This document shows positions 7,287-17,285 of a stretch of 49,239 nucleotides of DNA, in pieces. Position 1 is the stretch's first letter; each line of letters opens with the position of its first letter. The DNA is taken from NCBI GenBank assembly GCA_035529935.1, contig DATKVT010000034.1, positions 1-49,239 of the forward strand, written 5' to 3'. The notes beneath the pieces were generated by a model. That model saw only the letters and a program-made list of their open reading frames with translations, ran no database searches and was not told where the DNA came from. The DNA comes from Williamwhitmania sp. Lineage in GTDB: Bacteria > Bacteroidota > Bacteroidia > Bacteroidales > Williamwhitmaniaceae. The translations under genes were made by a program, and so were the position numbers.

Positions 7287-10049
7287 ATGAAAACAAACAA
7301 AAAGATAATCATTAGCATTGCCGCCATTTTAGTGGTTTTCTACCTACTAACCCTCTTCTTAAATTACTATGGCGACTGGCTTTGGTTCAACAACATGCAC
7401 TACGGTTTGGTGTTCGCAACCATGCTTACGGCACAGGCTACCTCCTTTATGGCGTTCTTCCTTGTCTTCATCCTCTTTTTCGGCCTGAACATCCGCCGGG
7501 CATATAAAAATGGCACTGTCAGCCGCAACAACCAGCTCCTGCGCGAAGATGATCCACGGATCCTGATTCAACCCTACTACAATGGGAAAGCAGCCTTCTG
7601 GCTTTGGGGAATAGTTGCGCTGTTCTTCGGTATCATCATGAGCTCGTCAGCCGTGAGCCATTGGAACGATTTTTTACAGTTCATTCAATCCTCTTCCTTT
7701 GGAATCAAAGACCCTATTTTTGGCAAAGATGCCGGGTTCTATGTGTTTAAACTTCCGGTTTATCAGTTCGTGGTGAGCCAGTATCTCTATTTAATCGTTC
7801 TTACGGCAATTGGTGTGCTGGTTTCCTATTACCTAGACAGCGCCATTAGCCTTGCCGGCAATAAGTTCAATATCGCCACACGGGTAAAAAATCACCTGAT
7901 TAGGTTGGTTGGACTATTTATGCTGGGCATTTCAGCATCCAACTTTCTGAGTATCTACCAGAACTTATACTCCTCGCAAGGGCCTGCCTTCGGACCTTCC
8001 TACGTTACAGTACATGCGCAGATACCTGCAGGTTGGGCTCTTTTCATTATGAGTTTGGTGATTACCATCCTTCTATTTTTAATGCCGCTCATAAAAAAAT
8101 ACAAAATTCTGCTTTATGCCGCCGGTGTCTGGCTACTCACACTAGTGGGCTTTGTATGGATCTATCCCGGATTAGTGGAGCAGTATGAGGTAAAGCCCAC
8201 CGAGCTGAGCAAAGAAACACCATACATCCTGAATAACATTAAATTTACAAGAGAAGCCTACGGGCTCAACAAAGTAAAGGTTAAACCTTTTCCGGTAGAT
8301 CAGTCGCTCACCTACGCCGACATCAAGGAAAACCACAGCACCATTGAGAACATCCGTCTGTGGGACCGCCGACCACTGATACAAACCTACAAGCAATTGC
8401 AGGAAATCCGCCTTTATTACGACTTTAACAGTGTGCAGGTAGACCGCTACCACTTTGACAGGTATACGCAAGTGGCGCTGGCCGCAAGGGAGCTGCCTGC
8501 TTCGCAAATTCCAAGCCGTGCCCAGACCTGGGTAAACAAGCATTTGATCTATACCCATGGCTACGGCGTGGTGATGAATCCTGTCAATAAAATTATGGAG
8601 GATGGTATGCCCGAGCTAATCATGAAGGACATTCCGCCAACCACCACTACCCCAATCAGCTTAAAGCAGATGGCTCTCTACTACGGCGAGGAGACCGACC
8701 AATACGTATTGGTAAATACAACGGCCAAAGAATTTGATTATCCCAAGGGGGCCAATAATGTCTACACCGACTATAAAGGTAGCGGAGGTGTTCGCATTTC
8801 TAACCTGTTCAAGCGCATTGTTTATGCCTGGAAATTTTCCGACATAAAAATTCTACTTACCGGCTATATCACCCCACAAAGCCGCATAATGTTCAATAGA
8901 AATATTGTAACGCGTGATCGGACCATCGCCCCATTTCTTGCATACGACAGTCAGCCTTACCTAGTTGTTGGAACTGACGGACAGCTCTACTGGATACACG
9001 ACGCCTATACCACCAGCAATATGTTTCCCTATTCTGAACCATTCCCACAAGGCCAGGACGGAAACAGCTTCAACTACATCGACAACTCCGTAAAAGTAGT
9101 CATCAACGCATTCAACGGGGATGTTTCCTACTATGTAATCAATCCCAATGACCCTATTGTGGAGACATTACAAAAGATTTATCCCAGCCTTTTCAAGCCT
9201 TTCAGCGATATGCCGGATTTCCTGAAAGCACACATCCGCTACCCAACCGATCTGTTTAACATACAGACGCAGATGTACAATGTTTATCACATGACCGACC
9301 CCAAGGTGTTTTATAACCAGGAAGATTACTGGGACGTGCCCAATGCCTTGGCCGATAATAACGCGCAGGCGAAGATGTTTCCCTACTACGTTATCATGCG
9401 CTTGCCTGGGAATACAGAAGAAGAGTATATCCTTATGCAGCCGCTTACCCCATCTAAGAAAGATAACATGATTGCCTGGATGTGTGCCCGTTGCGACGTA
9501 CCCAACTACGGTGAACTTATAGTCTATACGCTTCCAAAAGATAAGCTCGTATACGGGCCAATGCAGATCGAAGGAAGAATCAATCAGAAGCCGGATATTT
9601 CAGCTGAGCTCACCCTGTGGGGTCAACAGGGTTCGCATGTGTTCAAGGGGAACCAGCTTGTAATCCCTATCAACAACTCATTCATTTATGTGGAACCTGT
9701 ATACCTGCAATCGCAGGAGGGGCAGATACCCGAGCTGAAGCGCGTTATCGTTATTTATAAGGACCAGATTGAAATGCGGCCAACGCTGGATGAAGCGCTC
9801 CAAGCGATCTTTAACTCTTCCGGACTGCAAGACTCCACCACGGTACAGCTAGGAATTGTCATGGGAAACCTAGTAAAATCAGGGCTGTCAACCAAAGCGA
9901 AGGAAGCACTCTCCCATTACAATAAAGCCGTTGAATACCTGAAACAGGATGACTGGGACGGTTATGGCAAAGAGCTGCGGCAGATGAAGGCGATTTTGTC
10001 GGAAATGACCACCGACAGCGGGATAAGTCCTAAAGCTAAACATCAATAA
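7287..10049 (+). CDS. UPF0182 family membrane protein
   Basis: A 920-residue protein with the UPF0182 (COG1615) layout. About seven N-terminal membrane helices span residues 8-300, including the typical WLWFNNMHYGLVF segment and a GKDAGFYVFKLPVYQFV motif. A large extracytoplasmic domain follows (residues 310-860), with signatures such as IRLWDRRPLIQTYKQLQEIRLYYDF and DRY, then a short helical tail. Full length for the family. The function is unknown; members are widespread single-copy envelope proteins. It stands alone and is followed by a palindromic terminator-like element. Confidence 0.93.
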   Translation: MKTNKKIIISIAAILVVFYLLTLFLNYYGDWLWFNNMHYGLVFATMLTAQATSFMAFFLVFILFFGLNIRRAYKNGTVSRNNQLLREDDPRILIQPYYNGKAAFWLWGIVALFFGIIMSSSAVSHWNDFLQFIQSSSFGIKDPIFGKDAGFYVFKLPVYQFVVSQYLYLIVLTAIGVLVSYYLDSAISLAGNKFNIATRVKNHLIRLVGLFMLGISASNFLSIYQNLYSSQGPAFGPSYVTVHAQIPAGWALFIMSLVITILLFLMPLIKKYKILLYAAGVWLLTLVGFVWIYPGLVEQYEVKPTELSKETPYILNNIKFTREAYGLNKVKVKPFPVDQSLTYADIKENHSTIENIRLWDRRPLIQTYKQLQEIRLYYDFNSVQVDRYHFDRYTQVALAARELPASQIPSRAQTWVNKHLIYTHGYGVVMNPVNKIMEDGMPELIMKDIPPTTTTPISLKQMALYYGEETDQYVLVNTTAKEFDYPKGANNVYTDYKGSGGVRISNLFKRIVYAWKFSDIKILLTGYITPQSRIMFNRNIVTRDRTIAPFLAYDSQPYLVVGTDGQLYWIHDAYTTSNMFPYSEPFPQGQDGNSFNYIDNSVKVVINAFNGDVSYYVINPNDPIVETLQKIYPSLFKPFSDMPDFLKAHIRYPTDLFNIQTQMYNVYHMTDPKVFYNQEDYWDVPNALADNNAQAKMFPYYVIMRLPGNTEEEYILMQPLTPSKKDNMIAWMCARCDVPNYGELIVYTLPKDKLVYGPMQIEGRINQKPDISAELTLWGQQGSHVFKGNQLVIPINNSFIYVEPVYLQSQEGQIPELKRVIVIYKDQIEMRPTLDEALQAIFNSSGLQDSTTVQLGIVMGNLVKSGLSTKAKEALSHYNKAVEYLKQDDWDGYGKELRQMKAILSEMTTDSGISPKAKHQ

Positions 10050-10120
10050 ATGAGGTAATAGTGATCCGAAAATAAGAAGTCATTTAATGCAGATTTCCTA
10101 ATTTTAAATAATTTGCCTCA

Positions 10121-10142
10121 ATAGTGCACTCTGTTGCACTAT
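10121..10142. repeat. inverted repeat with GTGCA half-sites
   Basis: ATAGTGCA (10121-10128) and its exact reverse complement TGCACTAT (10135-10142) flank a 6-base spacer. It is the first of a group of GTGCAC-type sites after the UPF0182 gene. It may be an operator or the outer part of a small palindromic element. Confidence 0.4.
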
Positions 10143-10159
10143 CCGATGAGATTTACAAT

Positions 10160-10209
10160 AAGTGCACTAAGAAACACATAGACTTGTGCTTTTTAGTGCA
10201 CTTTTATTT
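10160..10209 (+). terminator. long hairpin with T-rich tail, probable terminator
   Basis: AAGTGCACTAA (10160-10170) pairs perfectly with TTAGTGCACTT (10193-10203), with further partial pairing inside, and TTTATTT follows. It lies 110 bases after the UPF0182 stop. The distance and the neighbouring GTGCAC repeats leave a small mobile palindrome as an alternative. Confidence 0.55.
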
Positions 10210-10742
10210 GCGTTTGGCTCAAAGGATGTGCAAAACATTCAGCGCAAACGGACCAACTCGACAGTAAAACGGTGCATCGAACTCGCACAGTGTAAAATAT
10301 TAGCAATACATAACTAGCAATGGTCTCTTGCATCACATCCGTGGGGTTGTTACAAAAGCCATATCACTATTTGATACTTATCACCATATTTTTTACAGAC
10401 GATATTGTATATATCAGAAAAAAAAGTCATAGCTTTGGTAGGCCGCAATCAAACAAAACACATTTTGCTTTTCAATAAAAGCAGATACCTGCAATAAGCT
10501 GTGTATTCGCACACTTATTGGTACTATCGCTAAGTAAGTAAAACCGCAATAAAGTAATTCTTCTCCCCTGGAAGCAAATGCACTCAGGGCTAACAAGATA
10601 TCTGAACCAGCCAGTAGTTGCCGGGAGCGCTAAAGTATAAACCGCCCCACTTCCACTACTTCTGGGTTGCAGGATTCCTGTTTGCAGAAAGAATACCATT
10701 GCCAAACGATTATTGAAATTGTAAAGATATTCTACGAAAATA
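10210..10742. other. long intergenic stretch upstream of the glycyl radical operon
   Basis: About 530 bases with no gene I can support. Short frames on the minus strand (for example 10472-10771) have no recognisable motif and overlap the activase start. No TAnnTTTG promoter, riboswitch or obvious FNR-type site was recognised, although the operon promoter should lie here. Confidence 0.3.
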
Positions 10743-11651
10743 ATGGACAAGTATCTTTTATACTTCCACATTAGCTGGTTATCCGAAACCGATGGACCCG
10801 GAAAAAGAGTGGCCCTATTTTTACAGGGCTGCCACTTGGATTGCAGCTGGTGCCACTCCCCCCACTCCCAGCCAGCAGAAAGCCCTATTCTTTACTTTGA
10901 TAACTTGTGTAAAAAATGTGGCCGCTGCCAAACTACCTGCCCCAACAATGTGCACCTCATCAGCGGCAACGCTCACATACTACAAAGGGAAAATTGCACT
11001 CACTGCGGTGCCTGCGTGGAAGCCTGTCCACAGTCGTCACAGCTAAAGCACAGCGGTGCACTTATTCTTCCAACGACAAAAATGAAGATCACCCAACTGT
11101 TTGAAATGGTGAAACCCCAGCTGGAACTTTTAGGGCACGACGGAGGAATTACCTTCAGCGGAGGAGAACCACTCCTACAAGCTGAGCCACTTGCCGCCTT
11201 CGCCAAAATGTGCAAGGAATCGGGTATTCATACAGCACTCGAAACATCCGGAATTGTTCCCATTGAGCACATACAAGCCGTTCATCCGTTTATCGACACT
11301 TGGCTGGTAGGTATTAGGCTGGTGACCAGCAAAAAGAATGAGCAATCTGAATATCTCAAGAACAAAACTCTCAAAACGTTGGATTACTTAACCCATAAGG
11401 CTAATGCAGATATAGTAGTGCGCATCCCTGTAATTCCGGGAATTACCACCACCGAGGTATATCTTAATGCCGTTCACCAGCTTTTGCAGAAATATGGAAT
11501 AAAGAAAATAGAGATACTTCCGCACAACCCTGAAAGCTCCCACTACTATTCAGCGATGGGTAAAACGCCCATGGTTAAATACGATAAAAATCAAGCGGAG
11601 AATATGTTCAAGCATGTCTCCAATTATCTAAACTATTTACCAACCATTTAA
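10743..11651 (+). CDS. glycyl radical enzyme activase (radical SAM)
   Basis: A 302-residue radical SAM enzyme. The activase signature C30-x3-C34-x2-C37 (GCHLDCSWCHSP) binds the SAM [4Fe-4S] cluster. Two ferredoxin-type Cys sets follow (C56-C59-C62-C66-P and C85-C88-C91-C95-P), as in activases of hydroxyphenylacetate decarboxylase, glycerol dehydratase and choline lyase, but not of plain PFL. GGITFSGGEPLLQ is the SAM-contacting motif. It should abstract a hydrogen from the active-site Gly of the enzyme encoded 11 bases downstream, in an anaerobic cytoplasm. The activase precedes its substrate gene, suggesting translational coupling. Confidence 0.93.
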   Translation: MDKYLLYFHISWLSETDGPGKRVALFLQGCHLDCSWCHSPHSQPAESPILYFDNLCKKCGRCQTTCPNNVHLISGNAHILQRENCTHCGACVEACPQSSQLKHSGALILPTTKMKITQLFEMVKPQLELLGHDGGITFSGGEPLLQAEPLAAFAKMCKESGIHTALETSGIVPIEHIQAVHPFIDTWLVGIRLVTSKKNEQSEYLKNKTLKTLDYLTHKANADIVVRIPVIPGITTTEVYLNAVHQLLQKYGIKKIEILPHNPESSHYYSAMGKTPMVKYDKNQAENMFKHVSNYLNYLPTI

Positions 11652-11661
11652 ACCAAAAGCT

Positions 11662-14151
11662 ATGAAACAAGAATTAAGCCCACGTATCGCAAAACTGCGT
11701 GAAAACCTTGTAAAGCGAGGTTTCGAAAACAGGTCAACGGAATGGTTCGACAAAAACAAACTTCCCAACGTTGCCAAATTATTTCCCAACGAGCACGTGA
11801 TTGTAAGAAGAGCACACGGCATCGATGAAATGCTGAAGGCAATGTGTAATACCAAGGACTTTGGCAATACGCACTGCTTCGAAATTGAGGATAGTGATCT
11901 GTTTGCCGGCACCATACCAATGGGGTCAAACGGCTTGGGCAAGGTGTTTCCCATCTACCTTACCGAAGAGGAGCTCAGAGTTGGCTCCTCCACCAACAAA
12001 ACCGAAATGGCGTTGCTGGGTCACAATACCATAAACTACGAACGGGTTTTACAAAATGGTTTGCAGAGCATTGTTAAATATGCCGATGAGAAGCTGCATC
12101 CCAAGCGGCTGATGGGAATAGAAGATGCCTACGACACCAAGGCGTTTTACAAAGCTGTAATCATCTCGTGCAATGCAGTAATTGACTATTCATATCGCTT
12201 TTCCACTCTTGCAGAGGAGAAAGCAAAAGCCTGCAAGGATGAAAAGAGAAAGGCTGAACTTTTGGAGCTGGCCCGCATATGCAAAAAAGTTCCAGCAAAG
12301 CCAGCCAGCACCTTCTACGAAGCCATGCACAGCATCTGGATGGTACATTGCTGCCTCCACGCCACCAACGATTACATGTCGCTTGGAAGGATGGATCAAG
12401 TTCTCAATCCCTATCTAGAGCAAGAACCCAATAAGGCCTTCGCCCGTGAACTGGTCGAAAATTTCATTATTAAGGCGGCAGGGCGTTTGAATCTTACAAC
12501 CCAATACCTCGTTGAGCAGGACCACATGGACTACAATGCGGCGCTGGGTATCCACCCCTACTATCTAGACCAGAGAGCGGGTTTAAACAACTTTTTGCAA
12601 AACATCATTATTGGTGGCAAAACACCGGAAGGAAAAGACGCAACCAACAATTGCACCTATCTTATACTTGACGCCTTCAGGAATGTGAATCTTTCTACAC
12701 CTGGAATCTACGTTAGGCTTCACAAAAACAGCCCCAAGGAACTATACGCTGCCGTAACGGAATCGCTCAAACAGACCAAAAACCTTCCGTCAATACTAAA
12801 CGACGAGGTGATGATTCCGGCATTGACCAATGCCATGTCGTATGGTGAAACCGACCCCGATAAGCTGAAGAAGTATCAGCAGCTGGCCAACGACTACTGC
12901 GTTGATGGCTGCTGGGAACCTGTTCTGAACGGGGTAAGCGAATGGACCTTCGGAATGATTAATGGAATGACCATAATGGAGTGCAGCCTAAACCGTGGTG
13001 CGGCGTTAACCTCAAACCCAGAGTTGCTTCGTGGTCAAAAGCTAAGCATCGATACCGGTGAAATAACGAACTTTGAAGACCTTAAAAAGGCCCTCGCTAA
13101 CCAAATTCAATTTTTCGTTGATCAGTCGGCACTTTCCATGTGCATGTATTACATGACAACCGAGTTCGTTGTTCCCACCCCACTCGTATCCGCCCTCTTT
13201 GGAACATGCCTAGAAACGGGTCGTGACAAATCGTGGGGAGGAGCCGAATACAACCTTGGTGGAACCGTTCTGGGTGGGGTACCCGACATGATTAATACAA
13301 TGGCCGCAATTAAGGAGTGGGTATTCGACAAGAAGAAGTATAAGTATTCCGATGTGCTCAGCGCTCTACGCTACAATTTCACAGCAGGAGACACTGGCGA
13401 TTTCAGGACCCAGCGATTGTTCGACTCCATTAAGGTTGACCTCTTTACCAACTCGCCACAATTTGGAAACGGTAGCGAAACGGACGGTATTGCCAAGTTT
13501 ATTTTGGACACCTTCTACAGTGCAGTAAATAAATCGAAGGATCTCACATATAAGGTATTCCTCGATCCAAAGGGTGATGAGGATAAGCAAGTATGGGCGT
13601 TGCGTGCAATTGCTGGATACTATGGCAATGCACTTCAAACCACGCTTCCAAACTTTGACCTCAAATTTACGGCAGGGCTAGGTACCTTTGAGCAATACAA
13701 CTGGCAGGGAGCCGGAAATGCAGCCTCTGCAGCACGCAACACAGGCGATCCGTTGGCACCAAACTTTACGCCAACATCCGGCACATGGAACTCCACACCA
13801 GCACAGCTCTTGGAAACCTTCAGCCACCTGGGTCTAAATCGTTTTGCAGCTGGGGTCATTACCGACATCTGCCTTGAATCGGACGCCTTGCTTGAAAATA
13901 TCATCAAAACATTTGTGGAGAAGCAGGGAGGCATGCTTACGCTAACTATCGCCTCGTCGCATTATCAAGAAATATACGAGATTGCGAAGGCATCCAACCT
14001 AATTGAAAATCAATCCATAGCATCCAGTAAGCTGCTTAAGTATGCTGATATCATGGTTCGCGTAGGTGGATGGAATGCCCCGTTCATTACCCTCCCCCTT
14101 TCGCACATGGAAAACTACATCAACAGACCGGTGAAGCCCACATTACAGTAA
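11662..14151 (+). CDS. glycyl radical enzyme of the pyruvate formate-lyase superfamily, substrate unknown
   Basis: An 829-residue enzyme. The C-terminal radical loop reads RVGGWNAPF, with the radical site at Gly803. The thiyl-radical Cys is C417 in DGCWEP, followed two residues later by Glu419, the C-x-E arrangement of non-PFL members (arylacetate decarboxylases, choline lyase, glycerol dehydratase, isethionate lyase). PFL itself has Cys-Cys and is excluded. A Trp in both loops is unusual to my knowledge. Because an aldehyde ferredoxin oxidoreductase lies in the same cluster, decarboxylation of an arylacetate made by aldehyde oxidation is one hypothesis, not a conclusion. A dehydratase or lyase role remains possible. 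Confidence 0.9.
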   Translation: MKQELSPRIAKLRENLVKRGFENRSTEWFDKNKLPNVAKLFPNEHVIVRRAHGIDEMLKAMCNTKDFGNTHCFEIEDSDLFAGTIPMGSNGLGKVFPIYLTEEELRVGSSTNKTEMALLGHNTINYERVLQNGLQSIVKYADEKLHPKRLMGIEDAYDTKAFYKAVIISCNAVIDYSYRFSTLAEEKAKACKDEKRKAELLELARICKKVPAKPASTFYEAMHSIWMVHCCLHATNDYMSLGRMDQVLNPYLEQEPNKAFARELVENFIIKAAGRLNLTTQYLVEQDHMDYNAALGIHPYYLDQRAGLNNFLQNIIIGGKTPEGKDATNNCTYLILDAFRNVNLSTPGIYVRLHKNSPKELYAAVTESLKQTKNLPSILNDEVMIPALTNAMSYGETDPDKLKKYQQLANDYCVDGCWEPVLNGVSEWTFGMINGMTIMECSLNRGAALTSNPELLRGQKLSIDTGEITNFEDLKKALANQIQFFVDQSALSMCMYYMTTEFVVPTPLVSALFGTCLETGRDKSWGGAEYNLGGTVLGGVPDMINTMAAIKEWVFDKKKYKYSDVLSALRYNFTAGDTGDFRTQRLFDSIKVDLFTNSPQFGNGSETDGIAKFILDTFYSAVNKSKDLTYKVFLDPKGDEDKQVWALRAIAGYYGNALQTTLPNFDLKFTAGLGTFEQYNWQGAGNAASAARNTGDPLAPNFTPTSGTWNSTPAQLLETFSHLGLNRFAAGVITDICLESDALLENIIKTFVEKQGGMLTLTIASSHYQEIYEIAKASNLIENQSIASSKLLKYADIMVRVGGWNAPFITLPLSHMENYINRPVKPTLQ

Positions 14152-14195
14152 GGACCTCACACAATCAATTGTTAATTTTTAAAAAAATAAGACTT

Positions 14196-15206
14196 ATGAA
14201 AACGTTACATATTACGGCCATCATATCCGCTTCGTTACTGCTCCTCTTCTCCTCCTGCAATCAGGCAAAGCAGCAAGGCGACCCGCTTCCATCGTGGAAT
14301 AATACCGATGTTAAAAAATCGATTGTAAATTACCTCGAGAACAGTGTGGACTCAATTCCTGTCGAAGATCGCATCGCCGTATTCGACATGGACGGTACCA
14401 TTACCTGTGAAACACCGCTGTGGTTCGAAATGTATGTTGCAGTAAATGGGCTAAACCAACAATCTGCAGCAAACCCCAAATTGTTGAAATATCCCGAATA
14501 CCAGTATGCAAGAAAGTTGGCAATAAACCCAGCAGACACCTCTGTTTTGAACCATTGGGCCTACCCCGTCAACTACATCGATTCGATGGTTTGGAAAGCA
14601 TACGCCGGCGTAGATAACGAGATATACATCGATTCGGCAAGAGCCTATTTATCGAGAACTAAGGACCAGAAGTACCATATTACGCTGTCGAAGATGTTCT
14701 ACCAGCCAATGCTGGAGCTTATACAGTATTTGAAATCAAAGCAGTTCACTGTGTATGTTGTTTCTGGCTCGGTTCAAGGAGTAATTTGGAGCGTTTGCCC
14801 ACAGACTATTGCGCTAGATAGGGAACATCTGATTGGAACCTATCAAATATTGACTCCGGTTTACGATACCACTACCAAGCATACGCAATTCATTATTAGC
14901 AAAGGGGTATTCCCTCCAAAGGATGATAAGAACGGGAAGAGCCTAAACATCTACTCCCAAATTGGGAAGGTTCCGGTATTTGCCTTTGGAAACACTACGG
15001 GCGATTTTGGCATGTTTCATTTAACCTCTACCAGCAAGTATCCCAACGTTGAGTATCTCCTCAACCACGACGACTCAACGCGTGAATATGCCTATCCTCC
15101 TTACCACGGTGCAGCAGACACTATGTGGCAGTACACCTTAAAAAACAACAGGTGGTATCAGGTAAATATGTCGACAGAGTTCAAGACCGTATGGATGACC
15201 AAGTAA
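14196..15206 (+). CDS. HAD-superfamily phosphatase-like lipoprotein
   Basis: A 336-residue protein starting with a lipoprotein signal (residues 1-22, lipobox LFSSC), so it is exported and lipid-anchored. HAD motif I is complete (VFDMDGT, Asp64 and Asp66). YVVSGSVQGVIW gives the motif II Ser, and VFAFGNTTGDFGM corresponds to motif IV with one acidic residue fewer than the usual GDxxxD. A cap insertion lies between residues 75 and 170. Phosphomonoesterase activity, similar to the SerB-like group, is plausible. The longer frame from 14070 overlaps the preceding enzyme and lacks a signal peptide, so ATG 14196 was chosen. Its place between an anaerobic enzyme and AOR is unexplained. Confidence 0.83.
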   Translation: MKTLHITAIISASLLLLFSSCNQAKQQGDPLPSWNNTDVKKSIVNYLENSVDSIPVEDRIAVFDMDGTITCETPLWFEMYVAVNGLNQQSAANPKLLKYPEYQYARKLAINPADTSVLNHWAYPVNYIDSMVWKAYAGVDNEIYIDSARAYLSRTKDQKYHITLSKMFYQPMLELIQYLKSKQFTVYVVSGSVQGVIWSVCPQTIALDREHLIGTYQILTPVYDTTTKHTQFIISKGVFPPKDDKNGKSLNIYSQIGKVPVFAFGNTTGDFGMFHLTSTSKYPNVEYLLNHDDSTREYAYPPYHGAADTMWQYTLKNNRWYQVNMSTEFKTVWMTK

Positions 15207-15236
15207 TTATTTTCATGATTGACTTAATCTGAAGTT

Positions 15237-17192
15237 ATGACCAAAAAAGGATATCATGGTAAGATTTTATGGATAAACCTTACCGACAAAACATCGCATG
15301 AGGAGGCCATTAAGGATGAAGTGTACGAGCTCTTTATCGGTGGGTATGGCCTAGCGGCCAAAATTATCTACGACAGGCAAAAGCAAGGACTATCGCGCTT
15401 TGATCCCAATAATATTCTGGCGGTGATGAGCGGCTTACTTACCAATGGAAGAGCGGCCTTCAATGGTAGATGGATATTGGCTGGGAAAAGCCCTCTCACT
15501 GGCACCTGGGGCGATTCTAACTGTGGCGGGGACTTTGCCCCAGCCATTAAGGACTCCGGGTATGATGGAATATTCATCGTTGGCAAAAGCCAGAATCCGG
15601 TTTACATCCTGCTCGACGACAACAAAGTAGTTTTCGAGGATGCCTCTCACCTCTGGCTAAAGGTTGATGCAGTCGACACTGAGGAGAAGTTAAAGCAGGT
15701 CCACGGCTCCGATTACAAGGTGATATGCATTGGTTCGGGTGGCGAGAATCTGTCGCTCATCTCCGGCGTGGTAAACGCCAGAGGTCGGCTGGCCGGTAGA
15801 AGCGGTTTTGGGGCGCTGATGGGTTCCAAAAATCTGAAAGCATTGTGTGTAAAGGGAACTCATATGGTGGAAGTTCACGATGCCGACAAGGTTTGGAAGC
15901 ACACCTCCGATTTGCTTACCGACCTAGTTAACAACCTCAACGATTTTGGAAAGACCATGAAGAACTGCGGAACAGCAGGAACCCTAACCGATTCAGCCGA
16001 AAGCGGTGATTCCCCAGTAAAAAACTGGGTTGGGGTAGCTTCCAAGGACTTCCCTCCTGAAATTGCCAACAAAATCAACGCCTTTGAGGTAACCAAGTAT
16101 GAGCGCGAAAAGTACGCCTGCTACGGGTGCCCCTTCGGGTGTGGTGGAATTTGTGAAGTTCCGGGGAAAAAGTTGCTGAAGGAAACACATCGACCCGAAT
16201 ACGAAACCCTCTGTGGATTTGGAGTTCAGCTGCTCAACGACGACGTTGAAAGCATCTTTATGGTAAACGAGCTGTGCAACAGAGCCGGCCTCGACACCAT
16301 CAGCTGTGCCACCACTGTAAACTGGGCCTTTGAAGCCTACGAGCGAAAATTCATCGATTCCAAAACCACTGGTGGGTTAAAGTTGGAGTGGGGAAACAAC
16401 GAGGCGGTGGTTAAGCTGGTTGAGCAGATGGCCAATAACGAAGGATTTGGTGCCAAGCTGAAAGATGGCTTACGCGAAGCCTTAATACACCTCAACCTGG
16501 AAGACAAGGCATTTACTGCCATGCACGTGCACGGCCAAGAGCTGCCAATGCACGATTCCAGAAATAAGGAGGGTGGATTGGGGCTAGGCATTGGCTACGA
16601 AACCGAGCCCACACCTGGAAGGCACACCAGCACATTTGCCGGCATTGACGACTACCTCGAAAAGGAAAAGAAGGAGTTGGCTCTTCATTCTAAGGTGCTC
16701 AATAAGTTTTACCAGAAGCTTAAATTCCAGTCCAAATACAATTTGTCTTACCAATCTACCGATACCGAGTTGGGCATCTCACTTAAAAATGCCAGCTGCG
16801 GGGAAGACATCATCAATGCCATGGGGCTGTGTAATTTTGGGTTTTACTTAGGCCCCACGGTTCCCTTCGTGGATTGGATAAATGCCACTACCGGATGGGA
16901 TAATTCTCTGGACGATTACCTGCTCGTTGGTCAGCGAATTAAGACCATTAGGCACGCATTCAACCTGCGCGAGAATATTGATGTTCCCAAAATTCGGATG
17001 CCCGAGCGCGCTAGAGGAAACCCAGCCATGAAAGATGGCCCAAATGCATACAGCCCAAACGTTTTGATGTGGGATGATGCAAAAAAGGCCTACTTTGCAG
17101 CCATGGAGTGGGATCCAGAAACATCAATTCCCCTAAAAGCAACGTTGGATAAGCTAAATTTACCGGAGGTAAAAAAGGAGATCTACGGATAA
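15237..17192 (+). CDS. aor: aldehyde ferredoxin oxidoreductase (tungsten enzyme)
   Basis: A 651-residue protein of full AOR length. The N-terminal beta domain (GYHGKILWINLTDKTSHEEA, FIGGYGLAAKIIYD) and TWGDSNCGGDFAPAIKDSGYDGIFIVGKS form the bis-pterin binding part. C295-x2-C298-x3-C302 (CYGCPFGC), with a fourth Cys at 326, holds the [4Fe-4S] cluster; R-G-R-L-A-G-R-S-G-F-G-A-L-M-G-S-K-N-L-K is the conserved loop. The enzyme oxidises aldehydes to acids and reduces ferredoxin, or runs in reverse. Together with the upstream glycyl radical enzyme it may act in anaerobic amino-acid or aromatic catabolism. A terminator follows at once. Confidence 0.93.
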   Translation: MTKKGYHGKILWINLTDKTSHEEAIKDEVYELFIGGYGLAAKIIYDRQKQGLSRFDPNNILAVMSGLLTNGRAAFNGRWILAGKSPLTGTWGDSNCGGDFAPAIKDSGYDGIFIVGKSQNPVYILLDDNKVVFEDASHLWLKVDAVDTEEKLKQVHGSDYKVICIGSGGENLSLISGVVNARGRLAGRSGFGALMGSKNLKALCVKGTHMVEVHDADKVWKHTSDLLTDLVNNLNDFGKTMKNCGTAGTLTDSAESGDSPVKNWVGVASKDFPPEIANKINAFEVTKYEREKYACYGCPFGCGGICEVPGKKLLKETHRPEYETLCGFGVQLLNDDVESIFMVNELCNRAGLDTISCATTVNWAFEAYERKFIDSKTTGGLKLEWGNNEAVVKLVEQMANNEGFGAKLKDGLREALIHLNLEDKAFTAMHVHGQELPMHDSRNKEGGLGLGIGYETEPTPGRHTSTFAGIDDYLEKEKKELALHSKVLNKFYQKLKFQSKYNLSYQSTDTELGISLKNASCGEDIINAMGLCNFGFYLGPTVPFVDWINATTGWDNSLDDYLLVGQRIKTIRHAFNLRENIDVPKIRMPERARGNPAMKDGPNAYSPNVLMWDDAKKAYFAAMEWDPETSIPLKATLDKLNLPEVKKEIYG

Positions 17193-17208
17193 CTGTAGGG
17201 CTAATAAT

Positions 17209-17252
17209 AAACTACCGACACTGACCAAATGGTTTGTGCCGGTAGTTTTTCT
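17209..17252 (+). terminator. intrinsic terminator after the AOR gene
   Basis: AACTACCG (17210-17217) pairs with CGGTAGTT (17240-17247), and the inner CAC/GTG extends the stem. TTT-CT follows on the + strand. The opposite strand also ends in TTTATTATTA, so it may serve the convergent beta-propeller gene as well. Confidence 0.85.
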
Positions 17253-17285
17253 ATTTTTTGGTTGGTTAATCTTTTTCGATTTGAG

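Noticed and set aside
10472..10771. Minus-strand frame of 99 codons upstream of the activase
   Set aside because: It overlaps the activase start, has no motif and is split by alternative frames.
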